Below the pieces are notes generated by a model that did not search any database, was not told the origin of the DNA, and was given only the letters and a program-made list of their open reading frames with translations. The translations under genes were made by a program, and so were the position numbers. Shown here piece by piece: positions 53,912 through 64,000 of a stretch of 64,000 bases of DNA (within the stretch, counting starts at the first letter, position 1; each line of letters begins with the position of its first letter). The DNA comes from Leucobacter weissii (GTDB lineage: Bacteria > Actinomycetota > Actinomycetes > Actinomycetales > Microbacteriaceae): assembly GCF_017565745.1 (NCBI RefSeq), contig NZ_JAGDYM010000009.1, positions 124,001-188,000 on the forward strand, in the 5' to 3' direction.

Positions 53912-53942
53912 CTAGCACTCTGGGCACCTGAGTGCCAGTTTA
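53912..53942 (-). promoter_or_regulatory. CIRCE operator and -10 element of hrcA-dnaJ
   Basis: CTAGCACTC (53912-53920), nine bases, then GAGTGCCAG (53930-53938). This matches the CIRCE consensus TTAGCACTC-N9-GAGTGCTAA at 7 of 9 positions in one arm (minus-strand CTGGCACTC) and 8 of 9 in the other. TAAACT (53937-53942, minus strand) is the likely -10, so the operator covers the transcription start and hrcA represses itself. Confidence 0.9.
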
Positions 53943-53994
53943 CACGTCTGCACGGAGTTCCGTCTGCATGCGCACCGCCGCCGGCGGGCGGGGC

Positions 53995-55239
53995 TCAGCC
54001 CAGGAGACGGTGGACGACCGTGTCGGCGAGCAGGCGCCCCCGCAGGGTCGGCACGGCCCGCCCCGGCCCGCGCCCCGGCACCGGCAGGGCCGCGGCCCCC
54101 TCCAGGAGCCCCTCCGCGATCAGCGGGGGAACCCGGCGCCGCTCCTGCTCCGTGAGCGCCTCGAGCGGCAGCCCGTCCACGATGCGGGTCTCGAGGAGGA
54201 CCCGCTCGACGCGACGGGTCTCGGCGTCGAGCACCTCACGCGCCTCCGCGGGTGACGACCCCGCGGAGACCCGCGCGGCATAGGCCCTGGGGTGCTTGAC
54301 GTTCCACCAGCGCGTTCCGCCGACGTGGCTGTGCGCGCCGGGGCCGACACCCCACCAGTCCGTCCCCCTCCAGTAGGCGAGATTGTGCCGCGAGCGGGCC
54401 TCCGGAGAACGCGCCCAGTTGCTGATCTCGTACCACCCGAAGCCGGCAGCGGCGAGCACGCGGTCGGCCGCCTCGTACATCTCGGCCTGCAGATCCTCGT
54501 CGGGCTCCGCGACCTCGCCCCGACGGATCTGGGCGGCGAGCTTGGTGCCCGCCTCGATGATCAGGGCGTACGCCGAGAGGTGATCCGGATCGCAGGCCAG
54601 CGCGGCGTCGAGCGAGCGCCGCCAGTCGTCGAGCGTCTCCCCCGGCGCGCCGTAGATGAGGTCGAGGCTGACCTGCAGACCCGCCTCGCGCGCCCAACGG
54701 ACCACCTGCGGCACGCGTTCCGGCGCGTGAGTGCGGTCGAGGACGGCCAGCACGTGCGGCACCGCGGACTGCATGCCGAAGCTCACCCGCGTGAATCCCG
54801 CCTCGACCAGGGCCTCCAGGTAGCGCCGATCCACCGAATCCGGGTTCGCCTCCGTCGTCACCTCGGCGCGCGCCGATAGTCCCCATTCCTCGCGGATGCC
54901 GCGCAGCATCTCGGCGAGATCCTCCGCAGGCAGCAGGGTCGGCGTGCCCCCGCCGAAGAAGACCGTGTCGGCGGTGCGCTCCGCCACCCCGGAGCGGCGC
55001 AGCGCCGACGCGCCGAACCGCATCTCCGCCCGCGCCTGCGCGGCGTAGTGCGCCCGGCTCGCCCCGCCGCCCAGCTCGCTCGCCGTGTAGGTGTTGAAGT
55101 CGCAGTATCCGCAGCGCACCCGGCAGTACGGAACATGCACGTACAGCCCGAAGCCGCGCCCCGCCGAGCCTTCGGCCGCGCTGGGCGGCAGCACCCCGTC
55201 CGCGGGGGCCGGCTCGCCGCTCGGAGGGGTGCCCGGCAC
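53995..55239 (-). CDS. hemW: Radical SAM protein HemW (heme chaperone; formerly annotated HemN-like)
   Basis: A 414-aa radical SAM protein. The cluster motif is YCRVRCGYCDF (CxxxCxxC) near residue 40, followed by VFFGGGTPTLLPAEDLAEML, EVTTEANPDSVD and RVSFGMQSAV. SRHNLAYWRGTDWWGVGPGA has the HNxxYW motif, which marks HemW rather than true coproporphyrinogen dehydrogenase. HemW binds heme and delivers it to target proteins. GTG 55237-55239 is 4 bp after the DUF1990 stop. Confidence 0.93.
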   Translation of the reverse strand: MPGTPPSGEPAPADGVLPPSAAEGSAGRGFGLYVHVPYCRVRCGYCDFNTYTASELGGGASRAHYAAQARAEMRFGASALRRSGVAERTADTVFFGGGTPTLLPAEDLAEMLRGIREEWGLSARAEVTTEANPDSVDRRYLEALVEAGFTRVSFGMQSAVPHVLAVLDRTHAPERVPQVVRWAREAGLQVSLDLIYGAPGETLDDWRRSLDAALACDPDHLSAYALIIEAGTKLAAQIRRGEVAEPDEDLQAEMYEAADRVLAAAGFGWYEISNWARSPEARSRHNLAYWRGTDWWGVGPGAHSHVGGTRWWNVKHPRAYAARVSAGSSPAEAREVLDAETRRVERVLLETRIVDGLPLEALTEQERRRVPPLIAEGLLEGAAALPVPGRGPGRAVPTLRGRLLADTVVHRLLG

Positions 55240-55243
55240 GGCG

Positions 55244-56004
55244 CTACTCGTCCGCGCTCGTCATCCGGCCTTCGCCGGGGCTCGTCACCCGGCCTTCGCC
55301 GGGACCCGCCGACTGGTCCTCGTCGGGGCCCGTCGACCGGCGCTCGCCGTTCAGCACGCCGGGCACGAGCGAGGCCAGCTGACGCTCGGCGAGGCCGGTG
55401 GCGATGCGGACCGCGGCCTTCGTGCGCAGTCTGGCGATGCCGCCCGGCCGAGGATACAGAAAGCCCTGCACGGTGGCCCACACCGTGTCGTCGTCACGCC
55501 ATTCGACGGCGAAGGCCTCCTCGCCGATCGCTCCTGCGTCGTCGATGCTGCCCCAGGCGAAGCCCACGTACTGGGGCTCGTTCACCGTGGAGACCACCCG
55601 CACTCTCCGGCTCGACGACTCTCCCGGGATGCGGATGGCCGCGGTGGTCCCCGCGCTCAGAAACGGGTCGCCGTCCGGGCCGTAGTGGGTCTCGGTCTCG
55701 GCCACCGGTTGGGGCGTGCCCCGCTCGTCGAAGGCGACGCCCGCGTACCGCTGCCCGTCGCCGTGCTCGATCTCCTCCACCTCCATGCCGGCGCCGCGCT
55801 GCGCTCCCCAGGTCATCAGCGCGCTGGAGGCGAGCAGGAAGCGCTCCGCCCCGCTTCCGAGCCGCAGTTCGCTCGCGTAGGGCGCGCTGCCCTCGGGCGG
55901 GAACCGCATCAGATCCGCGGCGACGGAGGCGCCGACGGCGGCGTAGGCGACGTCGTGCTCCACATGGGTGCTGCGGCGGTTCGGCTCGCCGGAGCGGTGG
56001 GCGC

Positions 56005-56008
<4 letters not shown>
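55244..56008 (-). CDS. DUF1990 family protein
   Basis: A 254-aa protein of unknown function. [60 protein letters not shown] and [20 protein letters not shown] match the DUF1990 pattern of a compact domain of about 170 residues. The last 35 residues contain a triplet repeat ([20 protein letters not shown]) with matching near-identical DNA. GTG 56006-56008 overlaps the lepA stop (GTGA). It lies between lepA and hemW, all closely spaced, so the three form an operon. Confidence 0.8.
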
Positions 56009-57855
<1,847 letters not shown>

Positions 57856-57884
57856 ACCGGGCCATTCTCTCATGCCTGCGCGAT

Positions 57885-57933
57885 GTCGCACGAATGATTG
57901 CCGCGGTGCTCCGCCGGCGACCATTCGTGCGAC
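57885..57933. repeat. 49-bp inverted-repeat element, copy 2
   Basis: GTCGCACGAATG (57885-57896) and CATTCGTGCGAC (57922-57933) are exact complements. The total length is 49 bp, the same as copy 1 at 7465-7513. The outer ten bases of each arm (GTCGCACGAA / TTCGTGCGAC) are identical in both copies while the centres differ. It lies between lepA and the rpsT terminator. Confidence 0.7.
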
Positions 57934-57953
57934 TCCACCGCAGTACCGGGATA

Positions 57954-57985
57954 CGCAGAAGGCCCCCGATCGAGGGCCTTCTGCG
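57954..57985 (-). terminator. rpsT terminator
   Basis: Perfect 12-bp arms CGCAGAAGGCCC (57954-57965) and GGGCCTTCTGCG (57974-57985), 8-nt loop, starting 13 bp beyond the rpsT stop. Confidence 0.85.
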
Positions 57986-57998
57986 GAAGCTGACGCGC

Positions 57999-58259
57999 CT
58001 AGAGCGCGGCGACCTGAGCGGCGAGGCTCGACTTGCGGTTCGCCGCCTGGTTCTTGTGGATGACGCCCTTCGACACGGCCTTGTCCAGCTTGCGGCTGGC
58101 GTGCTGGAGCTTCTGCTCGGCGACCGCCTTGTCACCGGCCGCGATGGCTTCGCGGGCCTGACGCACCACGGTGCGCAGCTCGCTCTTGTACGCCCGATTG
58201 CGCTCGGTCGCCTTCTGGTTGGTCTTGATGCGCTTGATCTGCGACTTGATGTTTGCCAC
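57999..58259 (-). CDS. rpsT: 30S ribosomal protein S20
   Basis: An 86-aa basic helical protein of the 30S subunit ([40 protein letters not shown]). GTG 58257-58259 is preceded by AAGGAA at 8 nt. Single-gene unit with its own terminator, next to but not co-transcribed with lepA. Confidence 0.97.
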   Translation of the reverse strand: MANIKSQIKRIKTNQKATERNRAYKSELRTVVRQAREAIAAGDKAVAEQKLQHASRKLDKAVSKGVIHKNQAANRKSSLAAQVAAL

Positions 58260-58445
58260 TGAGGTGTTTCCTTACACGTGCTCGAAAGCTGAATTCGGGT
58301 GTTTCGCGCGACGGAAGAGGGCGCCCCGCGAAGGGTGTGGATTGCTCCACACGCAAGCCAAGGATTAATCCTAGCAGATCAACCGCCAAGACCGCATCTG
58401 CGTCCCCGATTCTGTGCACATACATACTGCGCCAGTCACCGCTCC
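58260..58445 (-). promoter_or_regulatory. rpsT leader and possible promoter
   Basis: TAGGAT (58368-58373, minus strand) is the best -10 candidate and would give a leader of about 100 nt. It sits beside the palindrome GGATTAATCC. The leader contains a hairpin GTGTGGA-TTGC-TCCACAC (58335-58352), possibly used in S20 autoregulation. From 58375 to 58445 the sequence becomes AT-richer with no recognised signal. Confidence 0.4.
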
Positions 58446-58527
58446 GTCATTCCGCGCGTAGTCGCAGAATCTCGTGCCCCAGTTCGGCTCGGACCTCCTG
58501 AGACTCACTACGTTCGCGAAGGATGAC
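58446..58527. repeat. REP-like imperfect palindrome at the edge of the low-G+C island
   Basis: GTCATTCCGCGCGTAGTCGC (from 58446) and its continuation to 58473 are an imperfect match to the reverse complement of 58499-58527 (ending AAGGATGAC). A related segment (CGTTCTGCGCGG and GTCGCAGAATCT) lies at about 10919-10963. Confidence 0.45.
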
Positions 58528-58575
58528 TCGCGACTGAATAAAGTAATCAAAAAGCTTACCGTTTCCTTGAACTGA

Positions 58576-58602
58576 TGTCGGCAAAGCAACGCTTTGCCGA
58601 CA
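58576..58602. repeat. 12-bp-arm hairpin of the GC(A/G)AAGC family
   Basis: TGTCGGCAAAGC (58576-58587) and GCTTTGCCGACA (58591-58602) with loop AAC. The core GCAAAGC-NNN-GCTTTGC recurs at 60857-60873 and, with A/G exchange, at 62618-62634. It could terminate the protease transcript, whose stop is 152 bp upstream. The rest of 58528-58753 is AT-rich and holds no supported gene. Confidence 0.65.
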
Positions 58603-58753
58603 GAGAATCAGTTCCGAGTAAGACTGCGTTGGATCACCTGCTAGGGCTCCGCCGCCTCATGGAGAAGGCACTCGATGTAGGTCGTTTCACAGGGTGGTCT
58701 ATTCTCGGTGGCCTGATGTCACCAATCCAAGGTCACCCCTTCATGAACTTCGC

Positions 58754-60103
58754 TCAACCTTTGAGAATAGTTGAATCCAATCGACTTCCGACAAGTCCGA
58801 TTCGAGTGAACGTCGACCTCCAACCATTCTTGTAGAAGATTGCTCCCTTAATGATACCTTTCGCGGTGTTGTTGCGGAACACGGGGCCCCCGCTATCGCC
58901 GAAATAAGAAATATGATGTCTCGCAGCCGAAATTCCGCAGTACTGCTTATTCATCTGAGCGTCATTCAAACATTCATTAACAAGTATGACATCTGAGCAG
59001 CCCTTATCTTTCGTGCCAGCGCCATACATGCAGACTTCCTCATCCTTCTCGGGATTCGATGATCCCACGACCGTTCGGATGTCATCTCCCACATTGGCGC
59101 GAAATCGCGGGTGAGTGTCATTACTGCCTAAAGTTCGATGGAACTGAAGATCATAGTGAGAGGCACCATCATTGGTGGCGTTCGTCACAAAGGAGATAAC
59201 TCCCGACTGCCCGTTTAAGTAGAGAGTATTCGGGCAATGATCCGCAGTAACAAGCCCGTTCACACCATTCCTCTTCACAGAAAACCCTGAGGTGCAATCG
59301 ACGGAACCCCCGACCAGTGTCGATAATAGCTTGCCGCCGCGAACGGTGGCGTATGATTGCACGAGTTCCCCCTCGGGCTGTGGCGTGAACGAAATAGTCG
59401 TGGGAAGGTCCCGATAGCCGGTCAAATTAAGAATCTTCGACTCCAATTTCTCCGGGTCAATCGCTGACGTGTAACGTTTGGCAGCACCTAGGGCGAAGCG
59501 TACAGTGATGGCCGAGTCTTCGGAGGTTTCGGTAATCACATCAATCGACCCAAGCTCATCAACAACCGCTTCGATCGCAGCGGATTTTAATCCCCGCAGC
59601 TCAACGTCACTCAACGGTGCGCCGTATCGCAGGGCAGTATTGAAAGGCAGGTCACCAAGAATCTTGATAAGACCATCGCTCGGAGCGTCGGTTAGGGAAA
59701 GGCTGGGTAGATCGGGGCTCTGAGCCCAGGAAGAACTCGAGAGAGTATCGCCGAAAAGCTCCTCAACTTCGTCAACAGCCGATGCGAACAATTCAGAGTC
59801 CACCGACTCCTTCACATAGTCCTCGGGAGCGATCCCTCTACGATCGGCAATCGTTCGAATATCCCGCTGCTCGGCATCACTAAGCTCCTCAAGCCGGTAG
59901 TCGGGAACTTCTCCCTCACCCTTGACCACGAACTCGCGAAGTTCAGAAGGGGGAGTACCAATGGTGACGCTTTCTCCGTTTGAGGTTGGAGGGTGGGATG
60001 CATCCTGTTCCGACTCCTGTTCCGACGCAGAGGCGACAGGAGAGAGGAAACCCATGAGCAGTAGCGTTGCTGCTGCGACAGTAGCAATTTTTCTTTTCTT
60101 CAA
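58754..60103 (-). CDS. Secreted trypsin-like (S1/streptogrisin-like) serine protease with pro-region
   Basis: A 449-aa secreted protease. TTG 60101-60103 is the start: AAGGG lies 6 nt upstream and the product begins with a signal peptide (MKKRKIATVAAATLLLMGFL, cleavage near ASA-SEQ). Residues about 27-255 are a charged pro-region (YRLEELSDAEQRDIRTIADR, ALGAAKRYTSAIDPEKLE). The protease domain has triad H289 (GLVTADHCP), D318 (SHYDLQFH) and S404 (YFGDSGGPVF), with Cys pairs at 270/290, 358/369 and 378/389. Two lines counted within the gene give 50% and 52% G+C, against 68% in a line of neighbouring lepA, and it uses AT-ending codons freely. This suggests recent transfer. Confidence 0.9.
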   Translation of the reverse strand: MKKRKIATVAAATLLLMGFLSPVASASEQESEQDASHPPTSNGESVTIGTPPSELREFVVKGEGEVPDYRLEELSDAEQRDIRTIADRRGIAPEDYVKESVDSELFASAVDEVEELFGDTLSSSSWAQSPDLPSLSLTDAPSDGLIKILGDLPFNTALRYGAPLSDVELRGLKSAAIEAVVDELGSIDVITETSEDSAITVRFALGAAKRYTSAIDPEKLESKILNLTGYRDLPTTISFTPQPEGELVQSYATVRGGKLLSTLVGGSVDCTSGFSVKRNGVNGLVTADHCPNTLYLNGQSGVISFVTNATNDGASHYDLQFHRTLGSNDTHPRFRANVGDDIRTVVGSSNPEKDEEVCMYGAGTKDKGCSDVILVNECLNDAQMNKQYCGISAARHHISYFGDSGGPVFRNNTAKGIIKGAIFYKNGWRSTFTRIGLVGSRLDSTILKG

Positions 60104-60247
60104 GATACGCCCTTAACTCTTTGCTCTGATTCGAACGCCCCAGAGTTCGTCATGCCGCATGCCACATTCAGGCGATCGATGCTCGGAACTCTACGGGACT
60201 CAGGTTAGCATTGAGTATTCGTCTTCCTTATCGCCCGTGTTCTCAAC

Positions 60248-60793
60248 TTAATAACGATCAGGTGAAACACTTCGAAACCCTCCCTGGTCGTCTTCATCAA
60301 GAGGACCGCGAAACCGCAGCGGCTCGTCCGTCCACGGCTCGACGGAGGCGCGGCCCTCCGCGCTCAGGCGCACGGGCCGGAGCGTCGCCCCGTCGACGAT
60401 CACCACGGTCGTGATCGCCCGCGCGACGACCCGGCGCTCCTCCGCGGCGCCATCCACGGTTTCCTCGCGCGACGCGTGGTCCACGATCTCATAGTGGATC
60501 TCGAGGCTCGACCCTCCGAGCCGGCCGATCCACAGCTCGACCGTGATCGGACGCTCCGCGTACTCGAGCACGCGGAGGAACTCGATCCGTTGGCTCGCCA
60601 CGAGCATCTTCGGGCCCTCGGGATCATCGCCCCGGAAATGGCGCTCCATCCCGGTGCGCTCCCGGCCGGAGCCGAGCCAGAAGGTGCGCACCCGCGACTC
60701 TTCGAGAAAGCGTGCGATGGCGACGTTGTTGACGTGCCCGTAGGCGTCCTGATCGCCCCAGCGGAGCTCGAGGTCGACGTGCGTGCGGGCCAT
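60248..60793 (-). CDS. Acyl-CoA thioesterase (4HBT-type hotdog protein)
   Basis: A 181-aa hotdog thioesterase. HVDLELRWGDQDAYGHVNNV holds the catalytic Asp and the DxxGHVNN motif of the YbgC/4-hydroxybenzoyl-CoA thioesterase group. RIEFLRVLEYAERPITVELW and GGSSLEIHYEIVDH follow. Substrate unknown. ATG 60791-60793 has GGAGG 8 nt upstream. It lies downstream of ettA on the same strand (89-bp gap with a hairpin). The last ~15 codons run into the low-G+C island, and its stop (60248) is in AT-rich sequence, so the 3' end may have been replaced or extended there. Confidence 0.85.
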   Translation of the reverse strand: MARTHVDLELRWGDQDAYGHVNNVAIARFLEESRVRTFWLGSGRERTGMERHFRGDDPEGPKMLVASQRIEFLRVLEYAERPITVELWIGRLGGSSLEIHYEIVDHASREETVDGAAEERRVVARAITTVVIVDGATLRPVRLSAEGRASVEPWTDEPLRFRGPLDEDDQGGFRSVSPDRY

Positions 60794-60856
60794 ATCGGCT
60801 CCCTCCGGGGCTCTGTTTCCTGCACCGGCCTGCTGACAGGCCGGGAGACTCATCGT

Positions 60857-60873
60857 GCAAAGCGGCGCTTTGC
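60857..60873. repeat. GCAAAGC-family hairpin between ettA and the thioesterase
   Basis: GCAAAGCG (60857-60864) and CGCTTTGC (60866-60873) around one G. It starts 10 bp beyond the ettA stop and may terminate or stabilise the ettA message. Confidence 0.55.
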
Positions 60874-60882
60874 CTCGAACGA

Positions 60883-62562
<1,680 letters not shown>

Positions 62563-62584
62563 GGTTCACAAGCTTACTCTCAAC

Positions 62585-62634
62585 GGAGCCCGAGGGCGGG
62601 CTCCGGACATACGCCGCGCGAAGCGATGCTTCGC
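62585..62634. repeat. Two hairpins between the DUF6993-like gene and ettA
   Basis: GGAGCCCG (62585-62592) / CGGGCTCC (62597-62604) with loop AGGG, and GCGAAGC (62618-62624) / GCTTCGC (62628-62634) with loop GAT. The second belongs to the GC(A/G)AAGC family. Together they probably terminate the upstream gene. Confidence 0.6.
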
Positions 62635-62635
62635 C

Positions 62636-63163
62636 TCATGCGGCTGGGTCCCAGTCGATCTCCCTGGTCTCCCCGATCAGGCAGAGGTCGCGCCCGGGAC
62701 CGATCGCCGGCGCCGTCTCGGCGACGAAGGTGCGATCCTCCACGACCATCTGCCCGATCAGGCAGTGCCGTCCGATGAGCACCGAGACGAAGATGTTGTC
62801 GGCGACGAGCCCGGTCTTGGTGCGGTCGAAGCTCACCTGCATCGCGGTCCGGTCGAAGCCGGACTCCACCACGGCATCCACGAGCCCCCGGCCCTCGACC
62901 GGATCGTCGCCGACCGCGTAGACGCGCAGCACCTCGGAGAAGTAGGGGAGGTTGTCCGCGGCGCTGCCATCGGGGAAGAACTCGGGCGGCACGTCGGGCT
63001 CCCGGAAATTCTCCTCCCGCGCGGACTGCTGGGGGCCTGCGTCGGCGAGGAACAGATAGACGCCCGTGCCCGCGGCGGCGAGCAGCACGACCAGGATGAT
63101 CAGGATCATGAGCACTCGGGCGCCCCGCCGTCGAGCCGGCGCGGGTCTCCGGTGCTCTGCCAT
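62636..63163 (-). CDS. Conserved actinobacterial membrane-anchored protein (DUF6993-like)
   Basis: A 175-aa protein with an N-terminal basic stretch (RRPAPARRRGAR), one transmembrane helix (about 17-39; MILIILVVLLAAAGTGVYLF) and an extracytoplasmic domain of about 105 residues. DADNIFVSVL-type VADNIFVSVLIGRHCLIGQM and RDLCLIGET carry two Cys that may pair. The pattern recalls DUF6993, which I remember near ssb/ettA in Microbacteriaceae, but I cannot confirm it. Function unknown. ATG 63161-63163 is 6 nt after TAGTCT (63170-63175). Confidence 0.7.
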   Translation of the reverse strand: MAEHRRPAPARRRGARVLMILIILVVLLAAAGTGVYLFLADAGPQQSAREENFREPDVPPEFFPDGSAADNLPYFSEVLRVYAVGDDPVEGRGLVDAVVESGFDRTAMQVSFDRTKTGLVADNIFVSVLIGRHCLIGQMVVEDRTFVAETAPAIGPGRDLCLIGETREIDWDPAA

Positions 63164-63169
63164 CCCACC

Positions 63170-63175
63170 AGACTA
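63170..63175 (-). promoter_or_regulatory. Likely -10 element of the DUF6993-like gene
   Basis: TAGTCT on the minus strand, 6 nt before the ATG. Confidence 0.45.
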
Positions 63176-63362
63176 GGGCATGTCCCGCGACGGCGAGCAT
63201 TCCTGGGACGCGCCGCAGAGCGCATCGCTCAGGGCCGTGCGCCGACGAGGCGGTGCGGACGTCGGCGGATCGCCCCGCCCCTCACACGGACCCGCTTCGC
63301 GATCCCGCGCGCGAGTTCTCCACAGATCTCGCCTCCAGCGCCCCGCGCCGTGCGCGCCAGAG

Positions 63363-63414
63363 CAGACTGTGAACGGAGGCGCCGAGCAACCTGGCGCGGC
63401 CGCTCGGCGCCTCC
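63363..63414 (+). promoter_or_regulatory. Possible ssb -10 element and 5' hairpin
   Basis: CAGACT (63363-63368) is followed 6 nt later by GGAGGCGCCGAGC (63375-63387), exactly complementary to GCTCGGCGCCTCC (63402-63414). If the -10 is right, the ssb mRNA would begin with a 13-bp stem and have a leader of about 88 nt. The preceding 63176-63362 holds no gene or clear signal apart from a TTCTCCACA near 63318. Confidence 0.45.
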
Positions 63415-63462
63415 GCCGACGTCGCGGACCGCGGCGTCCCGCATCGAGTGAGGAGTCCGGAT

Positions 63463-63996
63463 ATGAGCACCCCTATCGGCATCGTCGGCACGGTCGCCAC
63501 TGACCCCCGGCTGGTGACCACCCAGACCGGTGTGACGCTGTGCACGTTCAGGCTGGCGAGCGGCGAGCGCCGTTTCGACCGGGAGCAGCAGAAATGGGTC
63601 GACGGCGAGACCAACTGGTTCACGGTCGCCGCGTTCCGCGCGCTCGCCGAGCACGCCCACGCCTCGTTCCGGAAGGGGCAACGGGTGATCGTCTCCGGAC
63701 GTCTGCGCATTCGCCGCTGGGAGAACGGCGATCGGAGCGGCACCTCGGTGGAGGTCGACGCGGAGGCCGTCGGCCACGACCTGCGCTGGGGCGTCTCCCG
63801 CTTCGAGAGACGCGCGCGCACCGAGCCGTCCGACGGCGGTGGTTCCGCGGCGGAGGGGGCATTCAGCGGAGCCGATGCTCCCGACCGCCGGGCGGCGGTT
63901 CCGAGCGGCTGGTCGGAGAGCGCCGGAGCCGGTCGCACCGATGGCGGACGCCCCGAGGAGCCGCGGGAGACGCCTCTCGTGCCGGCCGCCGCGTGA
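63463..63996 (+). CDS. ssb: Single-stranded DNA-binding protein, probably the SsbB-type paralogue
   Basis: A 177-aa OB-fold protein. IGIVGTVATDPRLVTTQTGV, FRLASGERRFDREQQKWVDG, TNWFTVAAFRALAEHAHASF and KGQRVIVSGRLRIRRWENGD match SSB. The C-terminus ends EPRETPLVPAAA and lacks the acidic DDEPPF-like tip that recruits partner proteins in the replicative SSB. The gene is not between rpsF and rpsR either. Both points indicate a paralogue (as Rv2478c beside ettA in M. tuberculosis, from memory). ATG 63463 has GAGGAG 7 nt upstream. Confidence 0.9.
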   Translation: MSTPIGIVGTVATDPRLVTTQTGVTLCTFRLASGERRFDREQQKWVDGETNWFTVAAFRALAEHAHASFRKGQRVIVSGRLRIRRWENGDRSGTSVEVDAEAVGHDLRWGVSRFERRARTEPSDGGGSAAEGAFSGADAPDRRAAVPSGWSESAGAGRTDGGRPEEPRETPLVPAAA

Positions 63997-64000
63997 TCGC

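Noticed and set aside
58575-58835. An 86-codon plus-strand frame in the low-G+C island.
   Set aside because: It begins inside the 58576-58602 hairpin and overlaps the protease 3' end; no ribosome site or family match.

Overview
The window comes from the chromosome of a high-G+C Gram-positive bacterium (Actinomycetota). The best fit is the Microbacteriaceae, possibly near Leucobacter or Microbacterium. I infer this from G+C near 70% in most genes (one hand-counted line gave 68%), frequent GTG starts, actinobacterial markers (an ANTAR regulator, an HGxxPAAW protein next to trpC, a DUF6993-like protein, the HrcA-linked DnaJ) and gene order. As I remember the M. tuberculosis map, the left half follows hisF-hisI-trpE-trpC-trpB-trpA-lgt-pyk-pdtaR-polA-rpsA-coaE. 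The right half follows rel-secF-secD-yajC-ruvB-ruvA, era-CNNM-ybeY-phoH-rsmE-dnaJ-hrcA-hemW-lepA-rpsT, and ettA-ssb.

Layout. 1-11.7 kb: the 5' part of an RNase E/G gene, a VKOR-like disulfide protein, coaE, a DUF4126 protein, rpsA, a two-component system, polA, a hotdog thioesterase and an ANTAR response regulator. 11.7-16.4 kb: an 84-bp tandem repeat, tRNA-Leu(CAA), then a likely secretion operon (S53 sedolisin-type peptidase plus a large secreted protein with Ig-like domains) behind a promoter that overlaps an AT-rich Fur/Zur-like box. 16.5-24.5 kb: trpE-membrane protein-HGxxPAAW-trpC-trpB-trpA-lgt-pyk on the minus strand. 24.6-31.2 kb: ldh, then rarA-rpe-hisE-hisG-hisF-hisI, then a DUF349 protein. 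31.3-41.4 kb: an AbiEi-like orphan protein, rel, secF-secD-yajC, ruvB-ruvA, and leuA with a ribosome-type attenuator. 41.5-53.9 kb: two membrane proteins, the era/CNNM/ybeY/phoH/HIT group with a GT2 glycosyltransferase in front, rsmE, a secreted NPCBM-like protein, dnaJ and hrcA with a CIRCE operator. 54.0-58.3 kb: hemW, a DUF1990 protein, lepA and rpsT. 58.4-60.3 kb: a low-G+C island (about 50%) with a secreted trypsin-fold protease. 60.2-64.0 kb: a thioesterase, ettA, a DUF6993-like protein and ssb.

Most genes are core functions: translation, protein export and maturation, DNA repair, the stringent response, and Trp, His and Leu synthesis. The accessory parts are three envelope or secretion loci (S53 plus partner, GT2 plus NPCBM-like protein, S1 protease) and several families of intergenic hairpins.

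Two regulatory patterns stand out. At least 15 genes or leader ORFs have a TANNNT-like -10 element only 6-7 nt before the start codon, so they are probably transcribed without a 5' leader. leuA is preceded by a 14-codon leader peptide with three consecutive Leu codons (CTT CTC CTT) that runs into a 10-bp terminator stem. trpE, in contrast, appears leaderless and has no attenuator. No CRISPR array, prophage, transposase or rRNA was seen.
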